This document shows positions 25,936 through 37,392 of a DNA stretch of 64,000 bases, in pieces. The notes beneath the pieces are model-generated. The model did not search any database. It had not been told where the DNA came from and saw only the letters and a list, made by a program, of their open reading frames with translations. Position 1 is the first letter of the stretch; the number at the start of each line of letters is the position of its first letter. The DNA is from Candidatus Rokuibacteriota bacterium (GTDB lineage Bacteria > Methylomirabilota > Methylomirabilia > Rokubacteriales > CSP1-6), in the NCBI GenBank assembly GCA_003220535.1, contig QHSU01000076.1, forward strand, positions 1 through 64,000. The letters run 5' to 3'. The translations under genes and the position numbers were made by a program.

Positions 25936-27534
25936 CTAGAACCCCAGCGCCGTGCCGTCGCCGCGGGGGTCCGCGCCGCCCATCAGCGTGCCGTTCTGGA
26001 GGACGATCGCCTGCGCGTGACCGCACCGCCAGAAGAATTCGGGCGCCGTCTTGACACGGTGGCCCTTGGCCTCGAGCGCGGCCAGCACGTCGCCGGGCAC
26101 GCGCGACTCCACGTGCGTCGTCTCGTCCGGGTCGCCCGGCAGGAACGCGCCGAGGAGGAAGCGCGGTCGCTCGATCGCCTCCTGGACGTCCATCCCGTAG
26201 TCGAAGAGGTTCGTCAGCACCTGCAGGTGGAACATCGCCTGGCCGTTGCCGCCCATCGTCGCGAAGCCGAGCAGGGGGCGCTCGTCCCGCGTCGCGATGC
26301 ACGCCATCAGCGTGTGAAACGGCCGCTTGCGGGGCGCGAACGCCGCCGGATGCGACGGGTCGAGCGTGAAGTGGCGCCCGCGGTTCTGGAGCGCCACGCC
26401 CGTCCCGGGCGCCACCACGCCCGAGCCGAACGCGTTGAAGAGGCTCTGGATCACGCTGATCAGGTTTCCGTGCGAGTCGGCCACGACGAAGCCCGTGGTG
26501 TCGCCGCTGGGGTCGCCGAAGGCGTGGGACTGCGCCTTCGCCGGATCGAAATCGCGCCGGCGCCGCGCCGCGTACGCCTTCGAGAGCAGTCCGGCCACCG
26601 GCACGCGCGCGTGCGCCGGGTCGCCGATCCAGCGGTCGCGGTCCGCATACGCGAGCTTGGCGATCTCGACGAGCAGGTGCAGGTGCTCGACCGAATGCAC
26701 CGGATGATCCAAGAGCGAAAAGCCCTCGAGCATGTTCAACCCGAGGAGCGCCGCCAGCCCCTGCGTCGGCGGGGGCGTCTCGTAGACCGTCACGCTCCGG
26801 TAGGTCGTCGTGATGGGCTCGCCCCACTCGCCTGTGTGCTGCGCGAGGTCCTCCAGCGTCAGGAACCCGTCGGTCTCCATCCGGCGCGCGATCGCCTGGG
26901 CGACTCGCCCGCGGTAGAAGACGTCGGGCCCCTCGGCCGCGAGCTCGGCGAGCGTGCGACCGAGGTCGGGCTGCGTCAAGAGCTCGCCGAATCCCGGGCC
27001 CCGGCCGTCCGGCGCGAAGACCCGCCGCCACTCGGGATCTGGATTGACGGCGACGTAGTCACGGATCGATTGGCTCAGCAGCGACGTCACCGGGAAGCCG
27101 CCGGCGGCGTAGCGAATCGCCGGCTGGAGAAGCTCGCCGAGCGGGCGCGTGCCGAACCGCTCGAGCAGCATCGCCCAGCCGCGCACGCACCCCGGCACGC
27201 TGACCGTGGGCGGGCCGACGATCGGCAGCCGCTCCAGGCGCCGCCGGCGCAGCTCATCGAGACCGGCGCGCGAGCCCGAGCGACCGCTGCCGTCGAGGAA
27301 ATGGATGCGGCCCGTCGCGGCCTCGTAGTAGAGACAGAAGAGGTCGCCGCCGACGCCACAATTCTCGGGCTGCGTCACCGCGAGCACGGCGTTGACCGCG
27401 ACGGCGGCATCGGCGGCGGTGCCGCCGTCCTTCAGCACGTCGATGCCGGCGAGCGCCGCGTAGGGATGCGCCGCCGCGACCATGCCCCGCTGACCGAGCG
27501 CCACGGGCCGATGCGAGTAGCCGATGGCCGGCAT
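25936..27534 (-). CDS. Gamma-glutamyltransferase family protein
   Basis: 532 aa, Ntn hydrolase. The autoprocessing site is GDTTGFVVADSHGN, the Thr after GDT becoming the new N-terminal nucleophile. Further motifs are QPENCGVGGDLF (donor pocket) and the GGNGQAMFHLQ loop near the end. It cleaves gamma-glutamyl amides such as glutathione. No signal peptide is visible at the N-terminus (MPAIGYSHRPVALG), unlike the periplasmic E. coli enzyme, so it may be cytosolic. It lies 4 bases downstream of the AIR-synthase-like gene. Confidence 0.9.
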   Translation of the reverse strand: MPAIGYSHRPVALGQRGMVAAAHPYAALAGIDVLKDGGTAADAAVAVNAVLAVTQPENCGVGGDLFCLYYEAATGRIHFLDGSGRSGSRAGLDELRRRRLERLPIVGPPTVSVPGCVRGWAMLLERFGTRPLGELLQPAIRYAAGGFPVTSLLSQSIRDYVAVNPDPEWRRVFAPDGRGPGFGELLTQPDLGRTLAELAAEGPDVFYRGRVAQAIARRMETDGFLTLEDLAQHTGEWGEPITTTYRSVTVYETPPPTQGLAALLGLNMLEGFSLLDHPVHSVEHLHLLVEIAKLAYADRDRWIGDPAHARVPVAGLLSKAYAARRRRDFDPAKAQSHAFGDPSGDTTGFVVADSHGNLISVIQSLFNAFGSGVVAPGTGVALQNRGRHFTLDPSHPAAFAPRKRPFHTLMACIATRDERPLLGFATMGGNGQAMFHLQVLTNLFDYGMDVQEAIERPRFLLGAFLPGDPDETTHVESRVPGDVLAALEAKGHRVKTAPEFFWRCGHAQAIVLQNGTLMGGADPRGDGTALGF

Positions 27535-27538
27535 GCCG

Positions 27539-28558
27539 TCAGCCTTCCTGGAAGAGCTTGGAGATCTCGTCCTGAGCGAACACCGGCATCGGCTCCTGAC
27601 GGCTCCCGCTCACCAGCGTCACGCCCTGCTCCCGCGGCACGACCTGGCCGATGAAGTGACAGTCGATGGACTCGCGCGCGAGCGCGTGGATCACGATGCC
27701 GGCGTCGGCCGGTGCCAGCGTCAAGAGCAGCGCGCCCGACGCGATCGTGCCGAGCGGGTCGAGCCCGAAGGCCTCGCAGAGCGCACGGCCCTCCGGGAGC
27801 ACCATGATGCGCTCGCGGTCGATGCGTAGCCCGACGCCGGCCGCGGTGGCCAGCTCGACGAGCGCCGTGGCGATCCCGCCCTCGGTGGGATCGTGCATCG
27901 CGTGCACCGCGGCCAGCTCGCACGCGATCTCGGCCTCCGGCAGGACGCTGAGCCCGGGGGCCTTCAGGAAGCCTCTGGCCCGGCGGATGGCCGCCGGCGA
28001 CACGCCGCGCGCCCGCAATTCCGCCTCCTTTTCTCGTGCAATGATGGCCGCGCCCTCCAGCGGCACCCCCTTGGTCATCACGACCGCGTCGCCCACCCGC
28101 GCGCCCCCCGTCGTGACTAGCTTGTCCTTCTCGACTTCGCCGAGCATCGTGCCGGCGACGATCGGCCGCTCGAGACCGTGCGTGATCTCGGTGTGACCGC
28201 CGACCAGGACCACCTCGAGCTCGTCGCACGCCGCGTGAAGCTCGGTGAACAGCGCGTCGACGGAGGCGTCGGTGGTGGCGCCGGCCGGCAGCAGCAAGGT
28301 CGCCAGGAACCACCGCGGGCGCGCGCCGCGGACCGCGATGTCGTTCGCGTTGACGTGCAGCGCGTACCATCCGATCTCGGCGGTCGCGAACGTGATGGGG
28401 TCGCTGGTCGCGACGAGATATCGGTCGCCCATGTCGATGACGGCGGCATCTTCACCGACGCGGGGACCGACGACGACGCGGGGATCCTTGGTGTGGTGCT
28501 TGTCGAAGATCGCCTGCAGCGTCTCGGCAGGAAGCTTGCCGATTGGCAGGGACGGCAT
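27539..28558 (-). CDS. AIR synthase-related (HypE/PurM-fold) protein
   Basis: 339 aa from the ATG at 28558. It is an ATP-binding PurM-like fold: RVGEDAAVIDM, then NANDIAVRGARPRWF, VVLVGGHTEIT, and the C-domain HAMHDPTEGGIATALVELA. It resembles HypE and thiamine-phosphate kinase relatives but lacks the C-terminal PRIC-type Cys of HypE, and it is not SelD. Function unknown. It is the first gene of a minus-strand pair with the gamma-glutamyltransferase and diverges from ftcD with only 22 bases between starts. Confidence 0.75.
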   Translation of the reverse strand: MPSLPIGKLPAETLQAIFDKHHTKDPRVVVGPRVGEDAAVIDMGDRYLVATSDPITFATAEIGWYALHVNANDIAVRGARPRWFLATLLLPAGATTDASVDALFTELHAACDELEVVLVGGHTEITHGLERPIVAGTMLGEVEKDKLVTTGGARVGDAVVMTKGVPLEGAAIIAREKEAELRARGVSPAAIRRARGFLKAPGLSVLPEAEIACELAAVHAMHDPTEGGIATALVELATAAGVGLRIDRERIMVLPEGRALCEAFGLDPLGTIASGALLLTLAPADAGIVIHALARESIDCHFIGQVVPREQGVTLVSGSRQEPMPVFAQDEISKLFQEG

Positions 28559-28580
28559 GCCGACGGTTAGTATACACCGC

Positions 28581-29513
28581 ATGGCGCGCCCATCGATCGC
28601 GGCGCCCGCGGTCGAGTGTGTCCCGAACGTGAGCGAGGGGCGCGATCGCGCGGTGATCGAGCGCCTGGCGGAGGCGATCCGCTCGGTCGACGGCGTGACC
28701 CTCATGAACGTGCACGCCGACGCGGACCACCACCGCGCCGTCTTCTCGTTCCTCGGCGATCCCCCGCGCGTCGAGGCGGCGGCGCTGACGTTCGCGGCGC
28801 GCGCCGTCGAGCTCATCGACATGCGGCACCAGCACGGCATTCATCCGCGCGTCGGCGCGCTGGACGTCCTGCCCTTCGTGCCGCTCGCGGGAGTCTCGAT
28901 GGCAGAGACGGTCGCGCTCGCGTGTCGCGTGGGCGATGCGCTCGCGCGCCGCCACGCGATCCCCGTGTACTACTACGGCGACGCGGCCCGGCACCCGGGA
29001 CGCCGCACGCCGCGGGCATTGCGTCGAGGCGAGTACGAGGGGCTCGCCGCGCGGCTCGCCGCGGCCGACGGGGCGCCCGACGCGGGCCCCGCCCGCTTCG
29101 AGCCGCGCACCGGCGCCGTGCTGGTCGGCGCCCGCGGCATCCTCGTCGCGTTCAACGTCTGGCTCACCACCGGCGACGTCGCCGTCGCGCGCGAGATCGC
29201 GCGGACCGTCCGCGAGTCGTCGGGAGGGCTCCCCGCGGTTCAAGCGATGGGCGTGCTGCTCGCGAGCCGCGGGACCGCCCAGGTCTCCATGAACCTGCTC
29301 GACTACCGGGCCACGTCCATCGCCGCCGTCTTCGACCGCGTGCGCGACGAAGCCCGCGCGCGCGGCGTCGGCGTGAGTCGCAGCGAGCTGGTCGGTGTCG
29401 CGCCGCGCGCGGCGTTCGCGGGACGGACGCCGGCATCGGTAGGGCTCGCCGGCTTCACGCTCGACCTCTACCTCGACACGTATCTGGGTCGCGAGGCGTC
29501 CGGGCCCGCGTGA
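28581..29513 (+). CDS. ftcD: Glutamate formimidoyltransferase
   Basis: 310 aa. It starts with ECVPNVSEGRDRAVIERL, followed by HHRAVFSFLGDP, the MRHQHGIHPRVGALDVLPFVP loop and the folate-binding region MGVLLASRGTAQVSMNLLDY. It transfers the formimino group from formiminoglutamate to tetrahydrofolate in histidine degradation. The C-terminal cyclodeaminase domain of the mammalian enzyme is absent, as in many bacteria. No other hut gene is adjacent. GTATAC lies just upstream, so the transcript may be nearly leaderless. Confidence 0.9.
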   Translation: MARPSIAAPAVECVPNVSEGRDRAVIERLAEAIRSVDGVTLMNVHADADHHRAVFSFLGDPPRVEAAALTFAARAVELIDMRHQHGIHPRVGALDVLPFVPLAGVSMAETVALACRVGDALARRHAIPVYYYGDAARHPGRRTPRALRRGEYEGLAARLAAADGAPDAGPARFEPRTGAVLVGARGILVAFNVWLTTGDVAVAREIARTVRESSGGLPAVQAMGVLLASRGTAQVSMNLLDYRATSIAAVFDRVRDEARARGVGVSRSELVGVAPRAAFAGRTPASVGLAGFTLDLYLDTYLGREASGPA

Positions 29514-29538
29514 TGGACCCGGTCCACCGCGAGCCGCG

Positions 29539-30416
29539 TCAGGTCAGGAGCTTGAGGAGGTCGGCGGTCAGATCGTAGAGCTGGGCGCATCCGGTCTCGC
29601 CGCCCAGGTGAACCTGGATCCGCTGGCGCAGGCCGCCGTCGGCCGTCTCGCCGAGCAGGGCCGCGATCTTCCGCTGCGGCTCCGAGCAGATGCCCATGTA
29701 CGGGAGCCGCGGCGTGACGTGCTCGGCGCGGACGATCCGGCCGGTGGCCAGATCGATCTCGTAGGTGACCTCGAAGCCGTGGACGTTGTCGTGCATCGAG
29801 TGGAAGAGCCGGAGGCGGCCGTCCAGCCGCTCCAGCCGCGCGACCTTCCGGCGCTCGAAGACGCGCCGCTGGCCCGGGCGCGGGCTGTAGAGGTCGGGCT
29901 CCATCGGCGTCGCGACAGGGCGCGAGCCGAAGAGGCTCCGTCCGGCGTCACTGTAGGTGAAGCATGAGTTCGGCAGATCGATCCACCCGGTCGTGTCGAG
30001 CTGCCAGCACGCCCATGCGTCACCACCGGCCGCGCGCTCGGCGCGCTCGCGGGGGAGCTTGGCCACCTGCCGGGCGAGCCGGGCTACTTCGACCAGCGCG
30101 CCGAGCACGAAGGCGGCGCCGGCGCCGGCGCCCGTCAGCTCGACGACCCGACGGCTCAGCCCGCCGACCAACTGCGCTCCGGCGAGCTTCTCGATGCCCG
30201 CGACGACGTCGGGGTCCAGCGCACCGTCGATCGGCCGGCAGCGCGCCTCGCGGATCAGATAGGTCGGCGAGGGCAGCGCCACGACCGACAGCTCGACCGC
30301 ACGGTCGTCGTCGCGCAGCGCCACCGTGTGGGTGAACGCCTCCTCGTGGGTGTTGTCCACCCAGCCGTCCATGACGCGCTCGTAGCGGTCGCGGCCCTGG
30401 AGCAGCGCAGGCGCGA

Positions 30417-30420
<4 letters not shown>
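29539..30420 (-). CDS. DUF2889-type protein
   Basis: 293 aa from the GTG at 30420, which overlaps the copA stop (GTGA). It fits DUF2889 by pattern: EEAFTHTVALRDD, YLIREARCRPIDG, LVGGLSRRVVELTG and the C-terminal CAQLYDLTADLL. The domain has no known biochemical role. Transcription and translation are coupled to the copper ATPase gene, although members usually occur elsewhere, so a link to copper is only positional. Confidence 0.65.
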
Positions 30421-32863
<2,443 letters not shown>

Positions 32864-32867
<4 letters not shown>

Positions 32868-33145
32868 TTTCCTCGGAACCGCGCGAACACGTCTAGTAGC
32901 TCGTCGATCTTCTGCTGGCGCTCGCTCTTCGAGCCCGAGCGCAGCGCGTCGGCGACGCAGGATTCGATGTGCCGGCCCAGCAGGAGCTTCTCGACCTGGT
33001 CGAGGGCGCCCTGCACCGCCGAGACCTGGAGCAGGATGTCGACGCAGTACGCCTCGCTGTCGATCATCCGCTGGAGACCCTGCACCTGTCCCTCGATCCG
33101 GCGCAGCCGCCCCAGGGCCTTGGCCTTCGTCTCCTCGTTGATCAT
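32864..33145 (-). CDS. csoR: Copper-sensing repressor CsoR
   Basis: 93 aa, DUF156 all-helical family. The Cu(I) ligand triad C-H-C is present: C34 in EAYCVDIL, H59 and C63 in GRHIESC. Residues KALGRLRRIEGQVQGLQRM form the DNA-contact helix. Apo-CsoR binds the operator and Cu(I) releases it. I start at the ATG at 33145 (MINEETKAKAL), a few bases after the palindromic operator. It is the first gene of the csoR-copA operon. Confidence 0.94.
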
Positions 33146-33148
33146 CCC

Positions 33149-33170
33149 TATACCCCCTAGGGGTAGTATC
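33149..33170 (-). promoter_or_regulatory. CsoR operator overlapping the csoR promoter
   Basis: The perfect palindrome TACCCCCTAGGGGTA (33151-33165) sits within TATACCCCC...GGGGTAGTAT just upstream of csoR. This matches the known CsoR/RcnR type-I operator with a G/C-rich core flanked by TA. It implies autoregulation of csoR-copA. Confidence 0.85.
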
Positions 33171-33421
33171 GTCCCGCCCCCTGCTCCAGTCAAGCCGACC
33201 ACGGCGGCGGTCGTGGGTGAGGTTGCCGGACGGGCTCGCTGAGCGACCCTACGGGGACTCGGCCGCGGGGCAGGTTGCCGGACGGGGTCGACGAGACCCG
33301 TTCCCGCCGAGCGATCGCGGACGCGCCGCGCCCGGATGGAGCACAGCCGCGCCGGGCCATGCGGACGCGTACAGCGTGGTCGAGCGACTCCGCCCGGCAG
33401 CCTGACCCGCGCGGCCGGCCG

Positions 33422-34318
33422 CTAGCGACGTAACCGCAACGCGCGCGGGCAGACGCGGAAGGTAACCGGCGTGTCGGCGGCCGCCTCGCCGTCGACGTGC
33501 GTCGGCAGCGGCGATGCCCCACCGATACTCACCCGGAGGACGCGGCGCGTGGAGACCTTCGGGTTCGCCAGATGTCGGCCTCGGTACACCGTCGGCAGCC
33601 AACGGAGAAGCTCGGCGCGCCCGAGATCGCCGAGGACCACGAGGTCGAGGACGCCGTCGGCGGGGTCCGCGGACGGGGCGATGCGCATGCCGCCGCCGTA
33701 GTAGGCGCCGTTCGCCGCCACCGCCGCCGTGAGGCGCGCCGACGCCTCGGCCGCACCATCGGCTTGGAGCGTCGCGGGGATCGCGCGGTGGGCGGCGAGG
33801 CTCTCGACGACCGCGCGGAGGTACGGGAGCGTCCCGGTACCGCCCCGCGACACGGCGCGACGGGCGACCGCCGCGTCGAAGCCGGCGCCGGCGGCGTTCA
33901 CGAAATAACGGCGCTCGCCGGCCGGCCACTCGGCCACCCCGAGGTCGAGCAGCGCGTCCACACCTCCCACGAGGCGACGCGCGGCGAGGCGCCAGTCCGC
34001 AGCGAGGCCCAGGTTCCGACACGCGTCCCGGCCGCGGCCGGTGAGGATCGCGCCAGCCGTCGCGAGCGGCGCCCCTCGCGTGTCGGTCACCCCGTTGACG
34101 ACCTCGTTAAGCGTGCCGTCGCCCCCGACGGCGACGACCAGCGGCCAGCCCGCGCTGGCCGCCTGGCGCGCGAGCTCGGTGGCGTGACCCCGACAACGGG
34201 TCTCGGCGAGCTCGAACGGCAGGCCGAGGCGGCTCAGCTCGTGGGCGAGCCGGCGCCACATTCTCCCGGTTCGGCCGCCGCCGGCCGCCGGATTGACGAC
34301 GATGAACGCTCGCGTCAC
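33422..34318 (-). CDS. Diacylglycerol/sphingosine kinase-like lipid kinase
   Basis: 298 aa. The DAGK catalytic fold has IVVNPAAGGGRTGRMW at the N-terminus, VVAVGGDGTLNEVVNGV (nucleotide loop) and ANGAYYGGGMRIAP. Members (DgkB, YegS) phosphorylate lipids at the cytosolic membrane face. The gene has its own upstream gap of 27 bases from the RNase G operon end, so it may be its last member. The N-terminal GTGG(D) logic is intact. Confidence 0.88.
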   Translation of the reverse strand: MTRAFIVVNPAAGGGRTGRMWRRLAHELSRLGLPFELAETRCRGHATELARQAASAGWPLVVAVGGDGTLNEVVNGVTDTRGAPLATAGAILTGRGRDACRNLGLAADWRLAARRLVGGVDALLDLGVAEWPAGERRYFVNAAGAGFDAAVARRAVSRGGTGTLPYLRAVVESLAAHRAIPATLQADGAAEASARLTAAVAANGAYYGGGMRIAPSADPADGVLDLVVLGDLGRAELLRWLPTVYRGRHLANPKVSTRRVLRVSIGGASPLPTHVDGEAAADTPVTFRVCPRALRLRR

Positions 34319-34345
34319 CGCGGCATCGCGCCGGAGCGCGACCCG

Positions 34346-34708
34346 TTACATGTCGAACAGGGACGGTTGCTCCAGCGCCGACACGACCCGGCCACGCCGG
34401 CCACGCGCGGGGGTCTTCGTCCCCTTGCGCTTCGACCTCTTCGTCTGCGCCGGCTGAGATCGCGAGAGCTTCCAGCCCTTCTGATAGGCGATCCGGTCGC
34501 CTTGCTTGATGACCAAGAGGTCCACGAGTCGCGCGAGCGGATTGGCCAGGAGCGTGAGGTACTTCTCCCAGTAGCGGGGCGAGTGCGCGAGCGTGCGCAT
34601 CTGGTCGAGCGCCAGCGACAGCGCCGTCCGATCGCCCCGCTTGGCGGCGAGCTTCAAGTCGCCGACCAGCTTGGCCTGGCTGATCCGCGAGGGCCGCGCC
34701 CGGGCCAT
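34346..34708 (-). CDS. Small basic protein of unknown function
   Basis: 120 aa. The ATG overlaps the rng stop (ATGA). The N-terminal half is helical (AKLVGDLKLAAKRGDRTALS, then YWEKYLTLLANPLARLVDL). The C-terminal third is Lys/Arg-rich (TKRSKRKGTKTPARGRRGR) and ends QPSLFDM. I do not recognise a family. The basic tail and coupling to an endoribonuclease suggest RNA or ribosome contact, as inference. Confidence 0.6.
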   Translation of the reverse strand: MARARPSRISQAKLVGDLKLAAKRGDRTALSLALDQMRTLAHSPRYWEKYLTLLANPLARLVDLLVIKQGDRIAYQKGWKLSRSQPAQTKRSKRKGTKTPARGRRGRVVSALEQPSLFDM

Positions 34709-36246
34709 CACTGCGGCGCGCCGCCGCGCAGCCTGACCTCGTAGCCTTCGCGGTCCGCGTGGTTCGGCTGAACGGTGATCTTGCGGTCCAGGGCGCGCGC
34801 AAGCCGCTCGAGCCCTTCCTGGCCGTCGCCCTCGAAGTACCGCGCCAGGTCGGGATGCACGCGGACCACGACCTCGCGGCCGTTCGCGTCCTCCGCACGG
34901 ACCTTCCCCTGCACGGCGCGGAAGATCTCGGCGGCGAGCGTCGCGTCGGACTTCGTGATGCCGCTCCCCTTGCAGGTCGGACACACCACGGACAGGAGCG
35001 CGCGGAGGTCCTGGCGCACCCGCTTGCGCGTCATTTCCACGAGGCCCAGCTCGGAGATCTCGAGCACGTTCGTGCGCGCCTTGTCTTCGGCGAGCGCGCG
35101 CTTGAGGGCGCGGTAGACCTGCTCGCGGTGCTCGGCCGACTCCATGTCGATGAAATCGATGATGATGATGCCGCCCAGGTCGCGCAGGCGGATCTGGCGC
35201 ACGACCTCGCCGACCGCCTCGAGGTTGATCTTGAGCACGGTCTGCTCGAAGTCGCGCTTGCCGACGTACTTGCCGGTGTTCACGTCGATCGAGACGAGCG
35301 CCTCGGTGTGGTCGATCACGATGTACCCGCCGGACTTGAGCCACACGCGGCGCCGCAGCGCCTTCTCGATGTCCTTCTCGAGGCCGAGCGCCTCGAAGAT
35401 CGGGGCGGGCTCCTCCCAGAGCCGTACCCGGTCCCGCAGCGCCGGAACGAGGGCCTCGACGTAGCCGACGCACTTGTCGTAGACCTCGCGCGAGTCGACG
35501 ACGAACTCGTCGACCTCCGGCGAGAACAGATCCCGCACGACGCGGAAGATGAGGTCGCCCTCCTCGTGCAGCACCGCGGGCGCCGCGGCCTGCTCGAAGC
35601 GGGCCTGGACTTGCGCCCACAGACGCGTCAGGAACTCGACGTCGGCGGCGAACTCCTCTTGGCTCTTGCCCTCCGCGTTCGTCCTCAGGATGAAGCCGCC
35701 GGCCGGCAGGGTGAGGGAGCGGAGGGCCGCGCGGAGCCGGTCCCGCTCGCGCTCGTCACGGATGCGACGCGACACACCGACGTGGCGCGCCTGCGGCATG
35801 TAGACGAGGTAGCGCCCGGGCAGCGAGATGAAGGACGTGATCCGGGCGCCCTTGGTCCCGAGCGATTCCTTCGAGACCTGCACCAGGACGTTCTGGTCCT
35901 TGCGGAGGAGCTCCTCGATCGGGACCGTCTCGCGACGCGGCTCGAGCTCCTCCACGTCGACGTCGGCGTCACCCTCCTCGTCGCCTCCGCTGAGCATCGC
36001 GCGCGCGAAGTCGCCGAGGTTGGTGGTGTAGTCGCCGGCATAGAGGAAGGCGTCTTTCTGCAGCCCGATGTCGACGAACGCCGCCTGCATGCCCGGCAGG
36101 ACGTTCGTCACGACGCCCTTGTACACGCTCCCCACGATCGAGCGGTGACGGTGTCGCTCGAGATAGAGCTCGGTGAGGAGATTACCCTCCTGGACTCCGA
36201 CGCGAGTTTCGGTGAGACCCGCATTGACGACGATCCGTTTGCGCAC
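34708..36246 (-). CDS. rng: Ribonuclease E/G family endoribonuclease
   Basis: 512 aa. An S1 domain lies near residues 35-130 (GSVYKGVVTNVLPGMQAAFVD). The DNase I-like catalytic part has GGIIIIDFIDM (Mg-binding Asp residues) and VSIDVNTGKYVG. The Zn-link CPTCKGSG holds the tetramer. It matches RNase G length and lacks the RNase E scaffold tail. It processes rRNA and mRNA 5' ends. It sits downstream of the shape genes, as rng does in E. coli (mreBCD-maf-rng). Confidence 0.92.
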   Translation of the reverse strand: MRKRIVVNAGLTETRVGVQEGNLLTELYLERHRHRSIVGSVYKGVVTNVLPGMQAAFVDIGLQKDAFLYAGDYTTNLGDFARAMLSGGDEEGDADVDVEELEPRRETVPIEELLRKDQNVLVQVSKESLGTKGARITSFISLPGRYLVYMPQARHVGVSRRIRDERERDRLRAALRSLTLPAGGFILRTNAEGKSQEEFAADVEFLTRLWAQVQARFEQAAAPAVLHEEGDLIFRVVRDLFSPEVDEFVVDSREVYDKCVGYVEALVPALRDRVRLWEEPAPIFEALGLEKDIEKALRRRVWLKSGGYIVIDHTEALVSIDVNTGKYVGKRDFEQTVLKINLEAVGEVVRQIRLRDLGGIIIIDFIDMESAEHREQVYRALKRALAEDKARTNVLEISELGLVEMTRKRVRQDLRALLSVVCPTCKGSGITKSDATLAAEIFRAVQGKVRAEDANGREVVVRVHPDLARYFEGDGQEGLERLARALDRKITVQPNHADREGYEVRLRGGAPQ

Positions 36247-36300
36247 GGCAGCACCTCGCCGACACGGCAGCCCGCGTCATACTCCCGCGCCGTCCGTGTC

Positions 36301-37392
36301 TCATTGGAACTGCCGCATTCGCACCGAGAGGAGGAGGCCCAGCGTCATGAAGGAGGCGACCATCGAGGAGCCGCCGTAGCTCATCAACGGCAGCGGGATC
36401 CCGACGACGGGCAGGAGCCCGGTCACCATCCCGACGTTGATCAGGACCTGCGCCGCGATCAGCGACGTGGCGCCCAGCGCCACGAGCCGGCCTACCGGCT
36501 CGCGCGCGGACGCCGCGATGTCGAAGCCCCGCAGGAGGAGCAAGACATAGCACAGCAGCAGGATGAGACAGCCGACGAACCCCCACATCTCGGCGAATAC
36601 GGCGAAGATGAAATCCGTGTGACGCTCCGGGAGAAACGCCAGCCGGCTCTGCGTCGCGCCGGCCACGCCTTTCCCCAGGAGCTGACCCGATCCAATCGCG
36701 ATCTTCGCCTGGATCACGTTGTACGCGCTCCCGAGTGGATCACGGAACGGGTCCAGGAAGACGAGAATTCGTTCTCGCTGGTACTCCTTCAGCGCCAGCC
36801 AGGCCAGCGGCGCCGCGGCCACCGCCGCGAGGACCAGGCCCCCCAGGAGCTTGAGACGCATCCCGGCGCCGACGAGGAGGATCCCCAGCACGGGAACAAG
36901 CAACAGCGCGGTGCCGAGGTCGGGCTGCTTGATGATCAGCACGACCGGCACCGCGACGATCGGTAGCGTCAACACGAGCGTGAGCTTGCCCACGGGCTGC
37001 GCCCAGCGGGACGTGATCGCCCACACCATCATGAGCACGAAGCATATCTTGAAGAGCTCGGACGGCTGGATCGACAGCGGGCCGAGCACGACCCATCGCC
37101 GCGCGCCCGACACGGTCCGACCCAGCACGAACACCGCGGCCAGGCCGGCGAGGCCCAAGAGGTAGAGACCCGGCGCGACGCGCACGAGCCGGCGGTAGTC
37201 GAGGCTCGCCAGCAGGACCAGGGCGACGAGGCCGACCACGAACCACAGGATCTGCCGTACGACGACGCTGCCGCCCGCACGACCCACGTGCAGGCTTGTG
37301 AGCGTCACCGTGCTCATCACGACCAGGCCGAACGCGATCGCCAGCAGCTGCCAGTCCACGTTCTGCAGCAGGCGTCGGTCGATCCGACCCAC
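36301..37392 (-). CDS. rodA: Peptidoglycan glycosyltransferase RodA
   Basis: 363 aa, SEDS family with about ten membrane helices. Signature regions include RRWVVLGPLSIQPSELFKI, IIKQPDLGTALLL, FLPERHTDFIFAVFAEMWG (catalytic Asp region) and GIPLPLMSYGGSSM. It polymerises lipid II during elongation together with PBP2. The start is a GTG whose first base overlaps the mrdA TAG. The coupling supports complex formation. Confidence 0.94.
   Translation of the reverse strand: MGRIDRRLLQNVDWQLLAIAFGLVVMSTVTLTSLHVGRAGGSVVVRQILWFVVGLVALVLLASLDYRRLVRVAPGLYLLGLAGLAAVFVLGRTVSGARRWVVLGPLSIQPSELFKICFVLMMVWAITSRWAQPVGKLTLVLTLPIVAVPVVLIIKQPDLGTALLLVPVLGILLVGAGMRLKLLGGLVLAAVAAAPLAWLALKEYQRERILVFLDPFRDPLGSAYNVIQAKIAIGSGQLLGKGVAGATQSRLAFLPERHTDFIFAVFAEMWGFVGCLILLLCYVLLLLRGFDIAASAREPVGRLVALGATSLIAAQVLINVGMVTGLLPVVGIPLPLMSYGGSSMVASFMTLGLLLSVRMRQFQ

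Noticed and set aside
27539..28558. Possible SelD (selenide water dikinase) given the selenoprotein candidate
   Set aside because: The protein is PurM/HypE-like but lacks the N-terminal Cys/Sec and the SelD Gly-rich loop, so it does not support selenium metabolism.
33220..33286. Direct repeat AGGTTGCCGGACGGG twice, 52 bases apart, between csoR and the lipid kinase gene
   Set aside because: Only two short copies in a GC-rich intergenic gap with no flanking mobile gene. Too little to call an element.
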